Assembly: GCA_007258455.2 (NCBI GenBank)
Contig: VDFB02254915.1
Coordinates: 94,663 to 158,662, forward strand
Length of the DNA: 64,000 nt
Source: Sequoia sempervirens
Lineage: Eukaryota > Streptophyta > Pinopsida > Cupressales > Cupressaceae
Direction: 5' to 3'
Part shown: piece after piece, positions 1 to 12,262 of the stretch
Layout: each line of letters begins with the position of its first letter
Numbering within the stretch: the first letter of the stretch is position 1
The notes under the pieces: model-generated
What the model was told of the DNA's origin: nothing
What the model saw: only the letters and a program-made list of their open reading frames with translations
The model's database searches: none
Program-made: the position numbers and the translations under genes

Positions 1-446
1 TGAATGGAGTTCATATTTGCGGCTAGGGAAAAGATTTATGTGTAGTCAATACTAGGAACCTATGAGAAACCTTTGGCCACAATCCATTGCTTGAACTTTT
101 CCATAGTTCAATAGATCCATTATCACCAATCCATTTTCCTTCACTTAGGAAGAGGGACAAGATCCCATGTGTGGTTCCTCATCAATGATTTGTACTCTTT
201 CCTCCATTGTTGAATCCTACTCAATGATTTCATATGCTTTCTTAAATGAATGTGGATCATAAGCAAAGGCAATGTAGGCACATGGAAGATGTTGATAACG
301 TGACTAATTCCTATGAGTGTTTGAAGGATCCCCAATATGTTCTTGTTGATTGTAGAGGCTTTGAGCCTATTGAGGCAATGAAGAAGATGGGAATAAAGGA
401 TGACAATCTTCAGCCTCAAAATTTGAGCCCTATAGAGGTGTAAACT
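1..446 (-). pseudogene. TE-1 pol fragment (connector and start of reverse transcriptase)
   Basis: On the minus strand this encodes the start of a Ty1/Copia reverse transcriptase. From about 185 down to 141 the frame reads like the usual 'slm.nhtWdLVPLPk' motif. From about 85 to 1, across frameshifts and stops, it continues as 'WIVAKGF' and 'IDYT..FS', the conserved RT start. It joins in order and strand to the integrase and connector remnants that restart at 8251, so it is the second half of TE-1, cut by TE-2. It runs off the left edge. It cannot encode a functional protein. Confidence 0.8.
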
Positions 447-2404
447 TGTTGGAAGTTATTGTCATTGATGTCAACACTGATGGTTTTCATTGATGTCACA
501 CTAAGGAGATTGTTGGCAATTGTTATCTTTGTTGTCAACACTTTTTGTTGATTGTCTCTCATGTCAAATATTGCTATATGCGATTATCATTTCTATCAAC
601 ATTGAAGGTGGTTAGCCCTTGGTACTGGTTATCATTGTTATATTCAGTTTGGGCTAATATTGGTGATGAATTTCATGGTTGGATATCATTCCTTATCAAA
701 GAAGAGTTTTTGATGTTCATATAATGCATTATTACAGTCAATAGAGTTGATTTCATAATGATATATTAAGATGAGGATTAGAAGCATGACTAATTGTGGA
801 GAGATATTGTTGAAGGTCTATAGTATTTCTTATACTCTCTCCTAATGATCCTAATGAAGTATGTGCTACTAAAAGGAAGTTTTGGCCTCTACAAGTTGCT
901 TAAGTTTACATTGAAGTTTGTCTGAGAGAATGCTCGGTATTCCTCCATTGTTGATGATTTGGTCCTATAGTTTGGTATTCAATGTTAGTGTTTTGTGGAC
1001 GTTGTAATCCTATCTTTTCAAGTCACCTGTGTTGTCGAGGAGAGTTCTGTGAATTGTAGAAGGTTGGAAGTGTTTTTGGTTGACCAAACTAGTCTGGGAA
1101 ATGCTCTACATTTCTCCACATTGATGTCTCTACTCATGCAGCTTGGTGAATGTGCTTTCAATGTTTGTCATGTCTCAGTTACAACTCATGATTAAGCATT
1201 CTATGTTTCTAGAATACAGTATTTTGTACCTATTTGATCTATGGGGGATGTAGATGGTGTGATAATATGAATGAAATGTATGAAGGTGTTGTTGGATGTT
1301 CAAGTAACATCCCCATGTGATCCACACGTTGCTAATTGGACGCTTTGGTGTTGCATTGCATCTTGAGTTGGATTTCTTGGTCTTTTGTGGATATCTGGTT
1401 GACAAGGAATGTTCCTTTGCTTGGACCATGTGATTGGGGGTTGTGCCAACAATGGAAGATGTGTAATGATAGATTTGGGTCTTGACCTATCCTATTTGGG
1501 ACTGCATCAAGTAAATTCAATTGAAAGTATGTCTTTGAGCTAACTAGTTATGCACTTCAATGTTTCATCCACACGTTTCCTTAATGTTGACTTAGGTTGA
1601 TGTGAACCTGCATGTAAATTATTTTGGAACACATTGGAAGAAGTTCTAATATTAATTTTGTTCCTCTCTATCTTCAGGATAGGACCACATTACATTTTTG
1701 GTGGTTGGCCAGTTGAATTCATTTTTTATTCTCTTCTTGACCGACCTATTTGAAGAATTGAAGTGTTGCGGTGGATATAAATACAAGATCATTTTGGATG
1801 CAACTATGAGGAGAAGTATACAAGTGTGAAGAAGTGTGTGTGCAAATTGTATTGAATATCCAATAGAGATAGTGCTAAAGATTGTGAAAGGAAAGATCAA
1901 TTGTGTTGTAAATGCCTCAATCAATAGAGTGTTGTGTTGGCAAATCATTGTAATTCTCTCTATATCATAAATTGTATCCTCCTTTGAGAGAGTGAGTCTC
2001 ATCAGGTCCTTGTATCTTGCTCTTGAATTCATGTTGTCTTTAGTTGAACAAGTCCTTTGTATCTTTCTTTAAGGAAGTGAGCCTATATTATGAGTTAACT
2101 CTCATTGTGGTTTTTCCCTCATTAGGTTTTCAATGTAAATTTGGTGTTCTTCTTGTGCATGTGTATGTTCTCAATTCCCTTTTATTTGTTGCATTTCTGA
2201 TTATTGCTATATCTTTTGGTAAAGTTTGTTGAAGTTGTTAAAGATTCAAATTTTTATATTCTTCTATCCCATTACTCTACTTGAAGTTATATCTTTATCT
2301 GCTAAAGGATTTTGAGTTGTGTTGAAAGTTTCAAGTTTTGAAAGGGGTTAAGATTTTGTGTAGATTAATTCACCCCCCCTCTTAGTCTCCAGAAGTGTTC
2401 AACA
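447..2404 (+). repeat. TE-2 5' LTR
   Basis: Begins TGTTGG and ends TTCAACA, directly before the primer-binding site. It is about 1.96 kb, long for a Copia element. It pairs with 6090-8250. No conserved coding sequence was seen inside; the short frames here are not conserved between the two LTRs. Confidence 0.88.
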
Positions 2405-2406
2405 AT

Positions 2407-2420
2407 TGGTATTAGAGCCA
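2407..2420 (+). promoter_or_regulatory. TE-2 primer-binding site (initiator Met tRNA type)
   Basis: TGGTATTAGAGCCA starts three bases after the end of the 5' LTR. It differs at one position from the TGGTATCAGAGC primer site used by most plant Copia elements, and marks the start of minus-strand DNA synthesis. Confidence 0.85.
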
Positions 2421-2463
2421 AGTTCCTCTATAAAAGCTTAACAACTTGAGGCAAAGATTCAAG

Positions 2464-2955
2464 ATGGCACATGATGGTTCATGCAAGGGTCCTAGGTTTG
2501 ATGGGACTAATTACTCCTGTAAAATGAGAATGGGAGGATACCTAAACTCTCTTGGGTTTGGGGTGTGGCAATCAATCAAAAGTGGTTATATTGCTCCTAC
2601 CACTCCTCTCACAGATCTAGCTAAAATCAGACTATATGAGTGCAATGCCAAAGCCAAGAGTGTTATCTTGTGTGGTTTGGTTGATTTAGAACTTTTGAAG
2701 GTGATGAATTGTAGTTCTACCAAATATGCTTGGGAAAATATTAGTAGCATCTATGAAGGAGACACTAAAGTGAAGCAAGCTAAGATGCAAATCTTTAAAA
2801 GTAGATTTGAGACTCTAAAAATGACTGAAGATGAAGACATTGCAAGTTATATGCTTTGGGTACAAGAAATTGTCTCTGGAATCTCCAGACTTGGTGGAGA
2901 AGTAAAAGAAAGTGAAATTGTAAAGAAGGTTTTGAGATCTCTTCCAAAATCTTAG
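2464..2955 (+). pseudogene. TE-2 Gag N-terminal part (UBN2-type Copia Gag)
   Basis: An open frame of about 163 codons starts at ATG 2464, 44 bases after the primer site. It has the pattern of the Copia Gag (UBN2-type) capsid domain: 'G.NYS.KM..YL.SLG..VW.SI..GY' near the start, 'AKA.S.I' and 'K.AWE.I...YEGDTKVKQAKMQ' in the middle, and 'RLGGEVKE.EIVKKVLRSLP' at the end. Gag forms the virus-like particle that packages element RNA. A stop at 2953 separates it from the downstream zinc-knuckle region, which continues in other frames, so Gag is broken. Confidence 0.85.
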
Positions 2956-3157
2956 TCATAAAGTTTTTTCCATTGAAGAATCTAAAGACTTGGAATGGTA
3001 TTCAATAGACGAAATGTTTGGTACTCTTACTGCCATTGAGATGAGAGAGTTTGGTTAAGATGTTCCAAAGAAGGAAGCTACATTCAAAGCCAACAAAAAG
3101 ATTGAAGATGATGTTGATGATCAAAATGATGACTTTGATGAGGTTGAAGAAAAAATT

Positions 3158-4377
3158 GTGAAAAGATTGAAGAAAGGCACTAGAAAATATAAAGGTAAGT
3201 TACCATTCAAATGTTTCAATTGTGGAAGAATAGATAATTTTGCTTCTAAATTTCCTTATAAAGAATCAGATGATAGCAATAAAAGAGATAAGGTTAAAAA
3301 GGGTATCTATTCCAAAGATAGCAGTGGTTCCTCTGAAGATGAGGAGAATGATTCAAATGATGAAACTCTCCTTTTGGCTTTCAACACTATTGATAGAAAG
3401 TATAATGTTGATAAATGTAAGGAGTCTGACTCCTTGAGTGATGAAGACATGTTTTCCTCTATCCGGATCTAGAATCTATGGAACCTAAAGATTGGGACTT
3501 TAATTCAGTTGATTGGGGAATAGACTTTGAAGGAAAACTTTGGTCTGCTTTGGAAGACCTAAATGAAGCAAGGGGACAAAATCTGAAATATGAAAGCTTG
3601 CTTGCAAAGTCAAAAGAAGAGATTGACAAACTAAAAATCCAAGCAGATAAAGGAAAGGTATATGAAATCAAATTAAAAGAGGCAGAAGGTGTGATCTCTA
3701 ATTTGAAAGTAAAGGTTAAAGAAGGAAATTGTTACTCTAAGGAGGAAAATGTTACAAAACTATTGAATTTTTAAAGTTTGAGGAGGAAATTGTTACTCTA
3801 AGGAATGTTCTAGAAAGAGAAAAGGATCGAATTGTCAATGGAGAGAAGTTTAACCCTGATAGATCCAAATCAAAATGAAAAGACTGAAACAAAATAAGAA
3901 ATATTATGCACTGAAGATTCCAAGAAGAATGGCTCCAAAGATGCAAAGACTATTCAAAACTGCAAAAAGGAAGGTGGATCCAATTCTAATCGGAAGAAAA
4001 CGGGGTCTAAAAGTCCTCCATCTACAAGATGGCATGATCCTACCAAGTTCAATCAATCCTTTCAAGGTTATTATTTTTCTTGCAATAAATTTGGGCATGA
4101 GGCTATTGATTGTAGAATTAGACAAAGAAGAAATGATAACATGGGAAGAAGATTGTTTATGCCTCAAAGAAACGATATTGTTTTATTTCATGGATATTCA
4201 TATGCTTGCAACATCTATGGTCACAAGGCTAATGAGTGCAGATCTAAGGTGAAGAGGAAGAACCCTTTTCCAGAACACAAGATTGTGTGCTACAAATGCA
4301 ATAATGTGGGACATACGGCAAACAATTGTAGGAGTGTTTTTTGTGAATCCACCTATTCAGAATTAGAAAAAGGATGA
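3158..4377 (+). pseudogene. TE-2 Gag C-terminal region with three zinc-knuckle-like motifs and a charged linker
   Basis: Several frames together look like a nucleocapsid region. The first knuckle (about 3208-3250) reads CFNCGR but has lost its His and last Cys. A Glu/Lys-rich, probably coiled-coil stretch follows (3478-3774). Two further CCHC-like motifs lie at about 4204-4245 (first Cys pair damaged: CNIYGHKANEC) and 4288-4330 (complete: CYKCNNVGHTANNC). Such motifs bind element RNA. Frameshifts at about 3475, 3775 and 4140 divide the region. Having several knuckles is unusual next to the single one of most plant Copia Gags; local duplication is a possible cause. Confidence 0.65.
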
Positions 4378-4379
4378 GA

Positions 4380-5166
4380 CACTTTATCAACAAAAGAAGA
4401 GAAATGAACTAGAAGATCATGAGAAGAAGGATGATTCCACTCTTTAGCACTTTGCACAAGATTTCAAGATAAAATGAGATGGTGCATTATCTCAAGGGGA
4501 GATTTCACTTGTAGAATCTATTAGCGCCCTAAAAAGGAAAAGGTGTTGAATTTCTCAGCATGAATGAAGATTTGGATCAGAACAATTGATGTGCAAATCT
4601 ATTGTATATAAATGTACCTATGTTGAAGTTTCTGGTGGAAGTAAAAGATGTGTGGAGATTGTTACACTTGTCTTAATTGATATCATTCCAATTTTGTGTA
4701 TCACACATAAAGATAAGTTTCAAAAAGGTAAAGAATTTTTCCAATACATTCACAATTTGGCAAGTCATGGTCTACTTCTCTCCACAAGAAAGGGTTTTTC
4801 CTTGAAAAATAGAAGATAATTTGGTCAAGATGTGAAGGTGATATATTCAAAGTCTCAAGTCTTTACACCTTTTGAATTAAAAGATGTAAGTGACAGAGAT
4901 TTTTCCCATGCTCTAGTAGAGTGAAGTGAAGATGAAGGCTTAATGGAATTTTTTGCATTCCTCAAGAAAGAATGTCTTGTCCATTGGATATATTCAACTC
5001 TGCTTTGGGAGTCCACAAGTACAGTTTCAAAAGGCACATAGTTTTGGATGACTATCTTCTATGTAAAATGTATGTCTGGTACTTGTGTCAGTTGGTGTAT
5101 ATACAAGTTCAATAATGAACAGTTTTGCTTATCTCTGTATGTTTCAAAGATTGATGTTTGGTTGCC
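4380..5166 (+). other. TE-2 internal stretch with no recognisable domain
   Basis: Between the last zinc knuckle and the RT tail I could not recognise protease, integrase or RT core motifs. The stretch is interrupted by stops in all frames. It most likely holds the scars of one or more internal deletions. Confidence 0.5.
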
Positions 5167-5170
5167 ATAT

Positions 5171-5721
5171 TTCAATCCAATCCTAAGCAATCTCATGAGA
5201 AGGTTGTGACAATAGTATTCAAATACTTGAAGGGTACTCTAGATTATGGCCTATGATATAAAAAGGATCAAAATTTCTCTTTGAGTGCCTATACTAATGT
5301 TGATTGGGAAGGTTATGTTGATGACCGAAGGAGTACAAGTGTAAGTGCATTCTTTTTGGGAGATAGATTGGTCTCCTGGTTCAGTGAAAAGAAATATTCA
5401 TTGCATTTTTCCTCAACAGAAGCAAAATATATTGTTGTAGCATCTTGCTACACTCAAGTGCTTTGTATGGAGTAGACTTTGAAGGATGTGAAGGTGGTGT
5501 ATGATGAACTGATTCCTATACTATGTGACAATACAAGTGCTATCAATATTTCCAATAATCCAGTAATGCATTCAAGAACAAAACACATTTCAATCTGGTA
5601 TCACTTTCTGAGAGAGAAGGTTAAAAAACATGGAGTTAGAATGGAGTATGTGCCTACCAAGGACCAGATTGTAGATATTTTCACTAAGGCACTTTCAAAG
5701 GATAATTTTGAGTATCTGTGA
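5171..5721 (+). pseudogene. TE-2 RT tail and RNase H
   Basis: From 5171 the frame reads 'NP..SHEK.V.....YLKGTLDYGL', the end of a Copia RT. It is followed by the Copia RNase H: 'YTN.DW.G..DDR.STS' (about 5290-5340), 'SSTEAKYI' (about 5410-5435), 'CDN.SAI' (about 5524) and 'RTKHI...YHF.REK' (about 5574-5620). It ends with 'DIFTKALSKD.FEYL' and a TGA at 5719. One stop lies near 5256 and one at 5474. RNase H removes the RNA strand during reverse transcription; this copy is broken. Confidence 0.85.
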
Positions 5722-6080
5722 CAGAAGTTAGGGGTCATTGGCCCTCCTTGTTCTAACCAGATGCATAAGATGGTTTATTTTTCCAAGGGGAAATTCATGT
5801 CATATTTGTTTCCCTGGATTGATGTGTGCTACCTATCAGGGGGATTTGGTAGTAAGGGGGAGTCTTGAAATAGTTGTGCAATTTTTGTGCATGTATTGTT
5901 GTTTAAAGAAGATGTGTTGCTAGTCAAAGGGGGAGTATGTGCTGCTACTTCAATTGAAAATATTTTTTCCCTTTTTCCCTAAAATCTGACAAGTGTTGTA
6001 GCTTTATAAGACAAATATGGCCCTTTGTCCTTGATGTCAAAGGGGGAGAGTGATCAATATGTGTTGCCATCAATTCCAAA

Positions 6081-6089
6081 GGGGGGTAT
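6081..6089 (+). promoter_or_regulatory. TE-2 polypurine tract
   Basis: The purine run AAAGGGGGG (6078-6086) lies just before the 3' LTR at 6090. In LTR elements this site primes plus-strand DNA synthesis. Confidence 0.7.
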
Positions 6090-8250
6090 TATTGGCAGTT
6101 GTTGTCATTGATGTCAACACTGATGGTTGTAATTGATGTCAACACTAAGGAGATTGTTGGCAGTAGTTATCTTTGTTGTCAACACTGTTTATTGATTGTC
6201 TCTCATGTCAGAAAGTGTTATGTGTGATTATCATTTGTGTCAAGATTGAAGGTGGTTAATCCTTGGCAGTAGTTATCATTGTTATATTTAGTTTGGGCTA
6301 ACATTGGTGATGAAGTTCATGGTTGAATGTCATGCCTTATTAAAGAAGAATTTTTGATGTTCATATAATGCATTATTATTGTCAACAGAGTTGATTTCAT
6401 ATGATATATTAAGATGAGGATTAGAAGCGTGACTAATTGTGGAGAGATGTTTTTGAAGGTCTAAAGTATGATTTATACTCTCTCCTAATGATCCTAATTA
6501 AGTATGTGCTTCTGAAAGGAATTTTTAGACTTTGCAAGTTGCTTAAGTGTTTTTGGTTCAAGAAGCTACATTGAAATATGTTCTTGAGTGCTTTGCATTC
6601 CTTTGTTGTTGATGTTTTGGTCTTGTGGTTTGGTATTCAATGTCAATGTTCTATGGAAGTTGCACTCCTATCTTTTCAAGTCACCTATGTTACCGATGAG
6701 AGTTCTATGAGTTGCAGAAGGTTGGAAAGTGTTGTTGGTCAACTAGACTGGTCTGAGAAATGCTCAGCATTTCTTTGAATTGATGTCTTTGCTCCTGCGG
6801 CTTGGTGAATGTGATTTCAATGTATGTGCAGTGACTCAATTCCAACCTCATGTATTGAAGTGGTTTGCAAGCTGATATGTTAATATTACATCTCATGATT
6901 AAGCAATTCATGTTTTTGGAATATAATATTTTGTACCTATTTGATCTGTAGTGGTTGTAGATGGCATGACAATATGAAATAAATGTATGAAGGTGTTTTT
7001 CGATGTTCAAGTAACATCCCCATGTGATCCACACATTGCTAATTGGTTGTTTTGTTGCCACATTGCATCTTGAGTTGGCTTTCTTGGTCTTTTGTGGATA
7101 TTTGGCCGATAGGGCTTCTTCCTTTGCTTGGATTGTGTTCTTGGTGGATTGCACCAGCAATGGAAGATGTGTAATGATAGATTTGGGTCCTGACCTATCC
7201 TATTTGGGACCTCATCAAGTAAATTCAATTGAAATTATGTCTTTGAGCCAACTGGTTATGCACTTCAATGTTTCATCCACACATTTCCTTAATGTCGACT
7301 TAGGTTGATGTGCACCTGCGTGTAATTTTTTTTGGATCACATTGGAAGAAGTGTTAAGATTACTTTTGGTCCTCTCTATCTTCAGGATAGGATCGCATTA
7401 TGTCTTTGGTGGCCGACTAGTTTAATTCATTATTTATTCTCTTCCTGGATGACCTATTTGAAGAATTGAAGTATTGTGGTGGATATATACGCAAGATCAT
7501 TTTGGATGCAACTGTGAGAAGTGTACAAGTGTGAAGAAGTGTACAAGTGTGCAAGATCTTTGTTGCCTTTTCTTTTGTACAGGGTTTTAGGGCCCCCTCA
7601 AAACCTATTTTACACTAATCAAAAACTATGAGGAGAAGTGTACAAGTGTGAAGAAGTGTGTGTGTGAATTGTATTCAATATCCAACAAAGATGGTGCTAA
7701 AGATTGTGAAAGGAAAGATCAATTTTGTTGTAAATGCCTCAGTCAACAAAGTGTTGTGTTGGTAAGTCATTGTAACTCTCTCTATATCATATTGTATCCT
7801 ACTCTGAGACAGTGAATCTCATTAGGTCCTTGTATCTTGCTTCTGAAGTTGTGTTTTCTTCAGTTTAGCAAGTCATTTGTATCTTGCTTTAAGGTAGTGA
7901 GTCTTCCTACAAGTCTTTTTGGCAGTGAGCCTATATTGTGAGTTAACTCTCACCATGGTTTTTCCCTCATTGGGTTTTCCACATAAATATGGTGTTCTTG
8001 TGCATGTGTATTTTCTTAGTTCCCTTTTCTTTTTTGCAATTCTGATTATTGCTATATCTTTTGGTAAAGTTTGTTAAAGTTGTTAAAGATTCAAAATGCT
8101 ATATTCTTCTCTATCATTGCTCTGCTTGAATTTCTATCTTTATCTTCTAAAGGAGTTTGAGTTGTGCTGAAAGTTTCAAGTTTTGGAAAGGGATTAAGTT
8201 TTTATGTAGATTGATTCACCCCCCCTCTCAGTCTCTGAAAGTGTTCAACA
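6090..8250 (+). repeat. TE-2 3' LTR
   Basis: Matches 447-2404 along its length. It begins TATTGG where the 5' copy has TGTTGG, so the terminal TG is mutated, and it ends TTCAACA at 8250. It is about 200 bp longer than the 5' LTR, mainly because of an insertion around 7515-7640 that also duplicates the nearby motif GTGTACAAGTGTGAAGAAGTG. Confidence 0.88.
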
Positions 8251-10555
8251 AAACCTACAAGTTTGAGGTGAGGTAGAATTATCTATCATTATCATCTAAG
8301 TTTGATATGAAGGATGAGGAGGATGAGAGTTTAAGCTAGGAGATATTTCTTCAAAGTGAACACTCATCTTACAGAATATTTCATGTGCCTCTAGATCCAA
8401 TACTTGACACCCTTTGACGCCATTTGGATATCCAATAAAATGCAAGACCTACTTTGAGGTTCCCAAGCCTTACACTTCTCTGAAGGAATGTTTTCCCAAG
8501 AAAGAGAGCCATAAACTTGAAAAATACCACACAATTATTTTCCTTCCACACCGAGCTTCAAAAGGATTCATACATTTCAATGCTTTGTGGGGAACTCGAT
8601 TATGAATATGTGTGGTATAATTAGTGGCTTCAACCCAATATTATGGAGCAAGAGAAAAATAATAAATCATGCAGCTATTTATCCCCTTCAGGTTCATGTT
8701 CTTCCTTTCAACAACACCATTCTACTATGGCGTGTATGCAATTGAATGTTGAAGATCAATCCCTTCAAGACTGCAAAATTTCTCAACACATTGGTTCACA
8801 TATTCCCGACCATTATCAATGTGAAGTATCTTGACATAATTCCCATATTGCTTCTTAACATGGGCCTTAAAATCTTGAAACTTATCAAAGACTTCATTCT
8901 TCTCATGAAGAAAGTAGACCCAAGTATATATGGAATAGTCATCATTGAAGGTGAGTACATAGTAGGCCTTGCTAAAAGAAAAGTTTGGAAAGGGACCCAC
9001 TAGATCACTGTGAACCAACTAAAGGACTTTTGAATCCCTCCAAGACTTCCCTTTGTCAAACTTCTCTTATGGATTATTTCCCATTGCACAACTTGAACAC
9101 ACACCATCTAAGAAAATGATACAAGGGAGTCTTGTGACCATATCTACAAACTAAGGTGCTAAAGATAGTGGTAGTGAAGATGGCCAAATCGTTCATGTCA
9201 TAGCTTACTCACTAAGTCTAAATGAGTGAGTAATGTTATAGGAGATTGTAGCACAAAGTGGGAGAATGCATATATTTGAGACTTATGGTCAGCCTTCTCC
9301 ACTACAACCAAGGGATCATCCTCAATATTTTAATCACCTCTATATCAAGAGAAAACTCAACTTTCTTATCATTCCCAAGATGATTGATTTGGTAGACTAA
9401 AAGAAGGTTGGCACACAAGTCAAGAACACAAAGAACATTCTCAAATGATCCATCATTCATCTCAACTAAAGCTTTTCCTACAACTTCCACCTAGGTATCG
9501 TCATTTGTAAGAATGTGTGGCACCATACGCTCCAATGAAGAAAACTATTCTCAATCAAAACCCATATGATGTGTAGCACCTAAGTCAAGTATCTATTGTT
9601 GTGAAAATTCTTCTGCTACAAAAAGTATTTTCCCTTTCTCTTTCCTTGATTTGGAAGAAGTGGAAGGGGTTGTTTCTTATGTGTAGGAAGATGGTAAATT
9701 GATTTTATTCTTCTTAATGATTTTTTTCAACTTGTGAAGTTGATTAACATGACAACATTGCTCTTCATGACCAACTTTCTTGTAGTATGAACAAGTTAGT
9801 CTCTCCTTTTGTGAATTCTCCTTCTTGGAAAAGGATGAGTCTCCTTGTGAAAGAGAAGATGATTGTGCACTCTATCTTTTTCGTGGCTTGAAGTTTGATT
9901 GCTTATGTTTCTTATTGGACCCTTTCTCATTATTTTCAAATGATCTGCCACCAAAGCTTGTGACTTAGATGGATTAAGAATACCCAAGGAGATTATTTTT
10001 TCCTCTTCAAGCATCAATATATCTATGATTGAATTAAATGATGGTATAGTATAGGCCTTTGCCATAGTCAACTAATGAGTCTGACTAGAAATAAATATTG
10101 CATATTATGAAGGAAGCTTACTTAACAAATTGAAAACCAATTATGCATTCTTTGTGTTATATTCCTTGAGTTGTGCTCTTAATTCATGAGTTTTAGTTAC
10201 ATAGTCTCAGATATTGTCAAAAAAATATTGGATCAAGATTATTGAGATCACTATCCATTTGATATCCTCTAACCTCATCAACTTGACCATACAATTTAGC
10301 AAGTTTATCTCAAGCCTCCTTAGGTGTTTTACACTTATCAATGTGAAAAAGAAGGTCGAGGATACATATGTATGAAAGTATCATGTGTCATAGTACTTAT
10401 AATGATCCAATCCATCTTTTCTTTAGGGTATGTTGGTTTTGGAGCATATCCATCAATGTGGTGAGTTAATCCTTCACTCAATAAAGCATTTAATGCATGT
10501 GATTTCCAAGTTCAATAGTTATGTGGATTTAAATGAGGGTACTTAGGATAACTCA
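8251..10555 (-). pseudogene. TE-1 gag-protease-integrase remnant (Ty1/Copia)
   Basis: Read on the minus strand from 10555. A decayed Gag begins 'MSYPKYPHLNPHNY' and reaches about 9790. A CCHC-like knuckle 'C.YYKKVGHEEQCCH' lies near 9775. A protease/linker remnant covers about 9600-9300, and the GAG-pre-integrase 'HERFGHLHY' lies near 9200. The integrase core spans about 9018-8725, with 'HSDLVGPF', 'Y...F.DDYS...WVYF' and 'HIDNGREYVN'. A connector with 'NRVPHKALKCMNPFEA' lies near 8590. Stops and frameshifts occur throughout. The remainder (connector and RT) is at 446-1, beyond the TE-2 insertion. It is old and inactive. Confidence 0.85.
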
Positions 10556-10584
10556 TGGACGTGATTATAGAGCATGCTCAAAAA

Positions 10585-11245
10585 TGTGCCCACCCCCCTC
10601 TAAATCCCACCCCAAACCCTAAAACATGGATTCTAAAATATTTTTAGAACAAAAACAAAGTAATTTCCTTTATTGTGAATGCAAAACAAAAATATCATTC
10701 ATCCTTGTTGATATTTTATTCCTTCTTGTCATTGCACGAATAGAGTTGAAGATTCATCAATGAATGTTCCAAAAAGATTGGTTTTTTATTCCTACACATT
10801 TGCAAAAGCCCATTTGTTGCCAGGGAGATCGTAGAGAAATGTTTTTTGCAAAAGAGGTAGTTTTTTTCAAGTTTTCAAAAAACAATCTACATTTCTTATT
10901 TTACAAATGAGCTCTCTTGTTTTGTTTTGAATTTCTTGTTTTATTTTCATTCTTCTATTAATCTATAGCACATGCTTAATTTTTTTAATGAAAAGTTATC
11001 TTTTCACTTGTTTCAATTTTTTGAATGTGTTGTTTATTAAACATTGTCATAGAGATTATAATGGAAATTGGTTCTAGCTCCATGAGTCGACCTTGCTTCA
11101 AAACAAACCAAAATACTCCCCTTTAAAAATATATTGATATGGTATGGTAGCTTCTAGGTGGTGGGGATTATGTTTGGATTTGAAGTGAGTGTGATGTTAG
11201 GTATTTTAGCTCATACAATGGGGTGAAAAGTCATTTATTCACATC
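10585..11245 (-). repeat. TE-1 5' LTR (right-hand, minus orientation), approximate limits
   Basis: This lies immediately upstream of the minus-strand Gag and is related in blocks to the LTR of TE-6. 10600-10980 resembles 40080-40410, including 'CTTGTCATT.CAC.AATAGAGTTGAAG' and 'TTGTTTTATTTTCATTCTTC'. 11160-11230 resembles 41345-41430 ('GGTGG.GATTATGTTTGGATTTG.AGTG.GTGTGAT'). No clean TG/CA ends or primer site survive; only GAGCATGCTC remains where the primer site should be. Confidence 0.55.
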
Positions 11246-11259
11246 TCTAGACTAGGCAT

Positions 11260-11935
11260 CAAAACTTGTCCAGGAAAAATTGGTGTACCCGTTCTAAAAG
11301 CACAAATATTAGCATATATTAATGAGCAAGAAAAAGAAGATCAAGGAACAAGCCACAAATCAAATTATCCTTTCATAAAGAAATAATCTCAAGGAATGAA
11401 GCCCCCTCCACTAACTTCTAATTTTCAACTTGTAGAGAACCACCCTTTTTTTGCCACCATTGAAGAACTACCTACGGCCTTTACACAAAAGATCAAAGGG
11501 ACTGTTGGAAATAGAATTTCAAAACGAGTCTCTAATGATTGTTGATCAACACATAGAGAGATTTATCTATGCAAATGGATTGGCTTTCAATGTTGTTTTA
11601 TCACCATATTAGCAATAAATGGTGAAAACATTTAATAAGACTCCAAAAGGATACAAGGATCTAGGTTTTGAGAAAGTGTGTAGCACCTTATTAGAAAACA
11701 AGGTGAAGTTGTAGGAGTCATTGAAGCCCATAAGGGATTTATGGGCCAAAACAAGGGTGTCCATCATTTTTGGTGGATGGAAGGATGCAAGAAATCAATT
11801 ATTGATTAATGTTATTGCAATGTCTCCCAAAGGAATAATGATTTTAAGAATGGTGGATTGTGAAGGGGAGGTGAAAGATGGTGCATTTATTGCTAACATT
11901 CTCATGACAACCATTGAAAAAGTGGAGCCTTGAAA
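11260..11935 (+). pseudogene. hAT-1 transposase N-terminal part and DUF659 domain
   Basis: Reading frames from about 11266 give 'GIKTCPGKIGVPV', as found after a BED zinc finger in plant hAT proteins. Later come 'IERFIYANGL.FNVV.SPY' (about 11555-11605) and 'FNKTPKGYKDLGFEKV' (about 11630-11680). DUF659 is open at 11721-11933 with 'VSIIFGGWKDARNQLLINVIA', 'SPKGIM.LR.VDCEGEVKDG' and 'FIANIL'. The run is broken by stops at about 11610 and 11715. DUF659 is part of the catalytic core region in these proteins. hAT-2 lacks this half. Confidence 0.78.
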
Positions 11936-12159
11936 AGTATTTCAAGTCATAAAAAACACCAAAAATTGTAGAGTAGTCAATTTATTCATTGTGTTATTCA
12001 CACATATTCACTCCCTCAACCTTATGCTACAAAAAGTTGGCACCAAAATTGATTGGATCAAGTAGGTGTACACCAAGGCTAAAGAGATCCAAATGTTCAC
12101 CAACCACCATATTTTACAAAACGTATTCAAAACATTCTCAAAATTGAGGTTGTTAAAGG

Positions 12160-12262
12160 TAAGTAAAGAAATAAGATCTATTTTAATAAATTTGTTTCAC
12201 TTTTATAAAAATGATGTTTTTTAGTAAAAAAATTATTTTTATTTTGATTTTCAAATAAGTTG
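12160..12262 (+). other. hAT-1 intron (conserved with hAT-2)
   Basis: GTAAGT follows 'gttaaag' at about 12160, and an AG acceptor precedes 'TTGTTAAGACTCATTTTGC'. The coding text on the two sides ('LLK' then 'VKTHFASNTI..R..VKVWEA') joins as in other plant hAT proteins. hAT-2 has a GTAAGT donor and an AG acceptor at the same position (about 61757-61865), so the intron was in the ancestral element. Confidence 0.6.

Larger units (their letters stand above)
447..8250 (+). mobile_element. TE-2: Ty1/Copia LTR retrotransposon with long LTRs, internally deleted
   Basis: Complete LTR-to-LTR element inserted in TE-1. The 5' LTR (447-2404) and 3' LTR (6090-8250) align along their length, and both end in TGTTCAACA. 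A tRNA-iMet-type primer site follows the 5' LTR, and a purine tract (AAAGGGGGG) precedes the 3' LTR. The flanks are AAACT on the left and AAACC on the right, a 4/5 match fitting an aged 5-bp target duplication. Inside are gag, zinc knuckles and the RT tail/RNase H; protease, integrase and most of RT are missing. The LTRs differ at many positions, including a ~125-bp insertion in the 3' copy, so the element is old. It is non-autonomous now. Confidence 0.88.

Noticed and set aside
10560..10575. Plus-strand TGATTATAGAGCA, similar to a primer-binding site
   Set aside because: The neighbouring Gag is on the minus strand, so a plus-strand primer site makes no sense here; too many mismatches.
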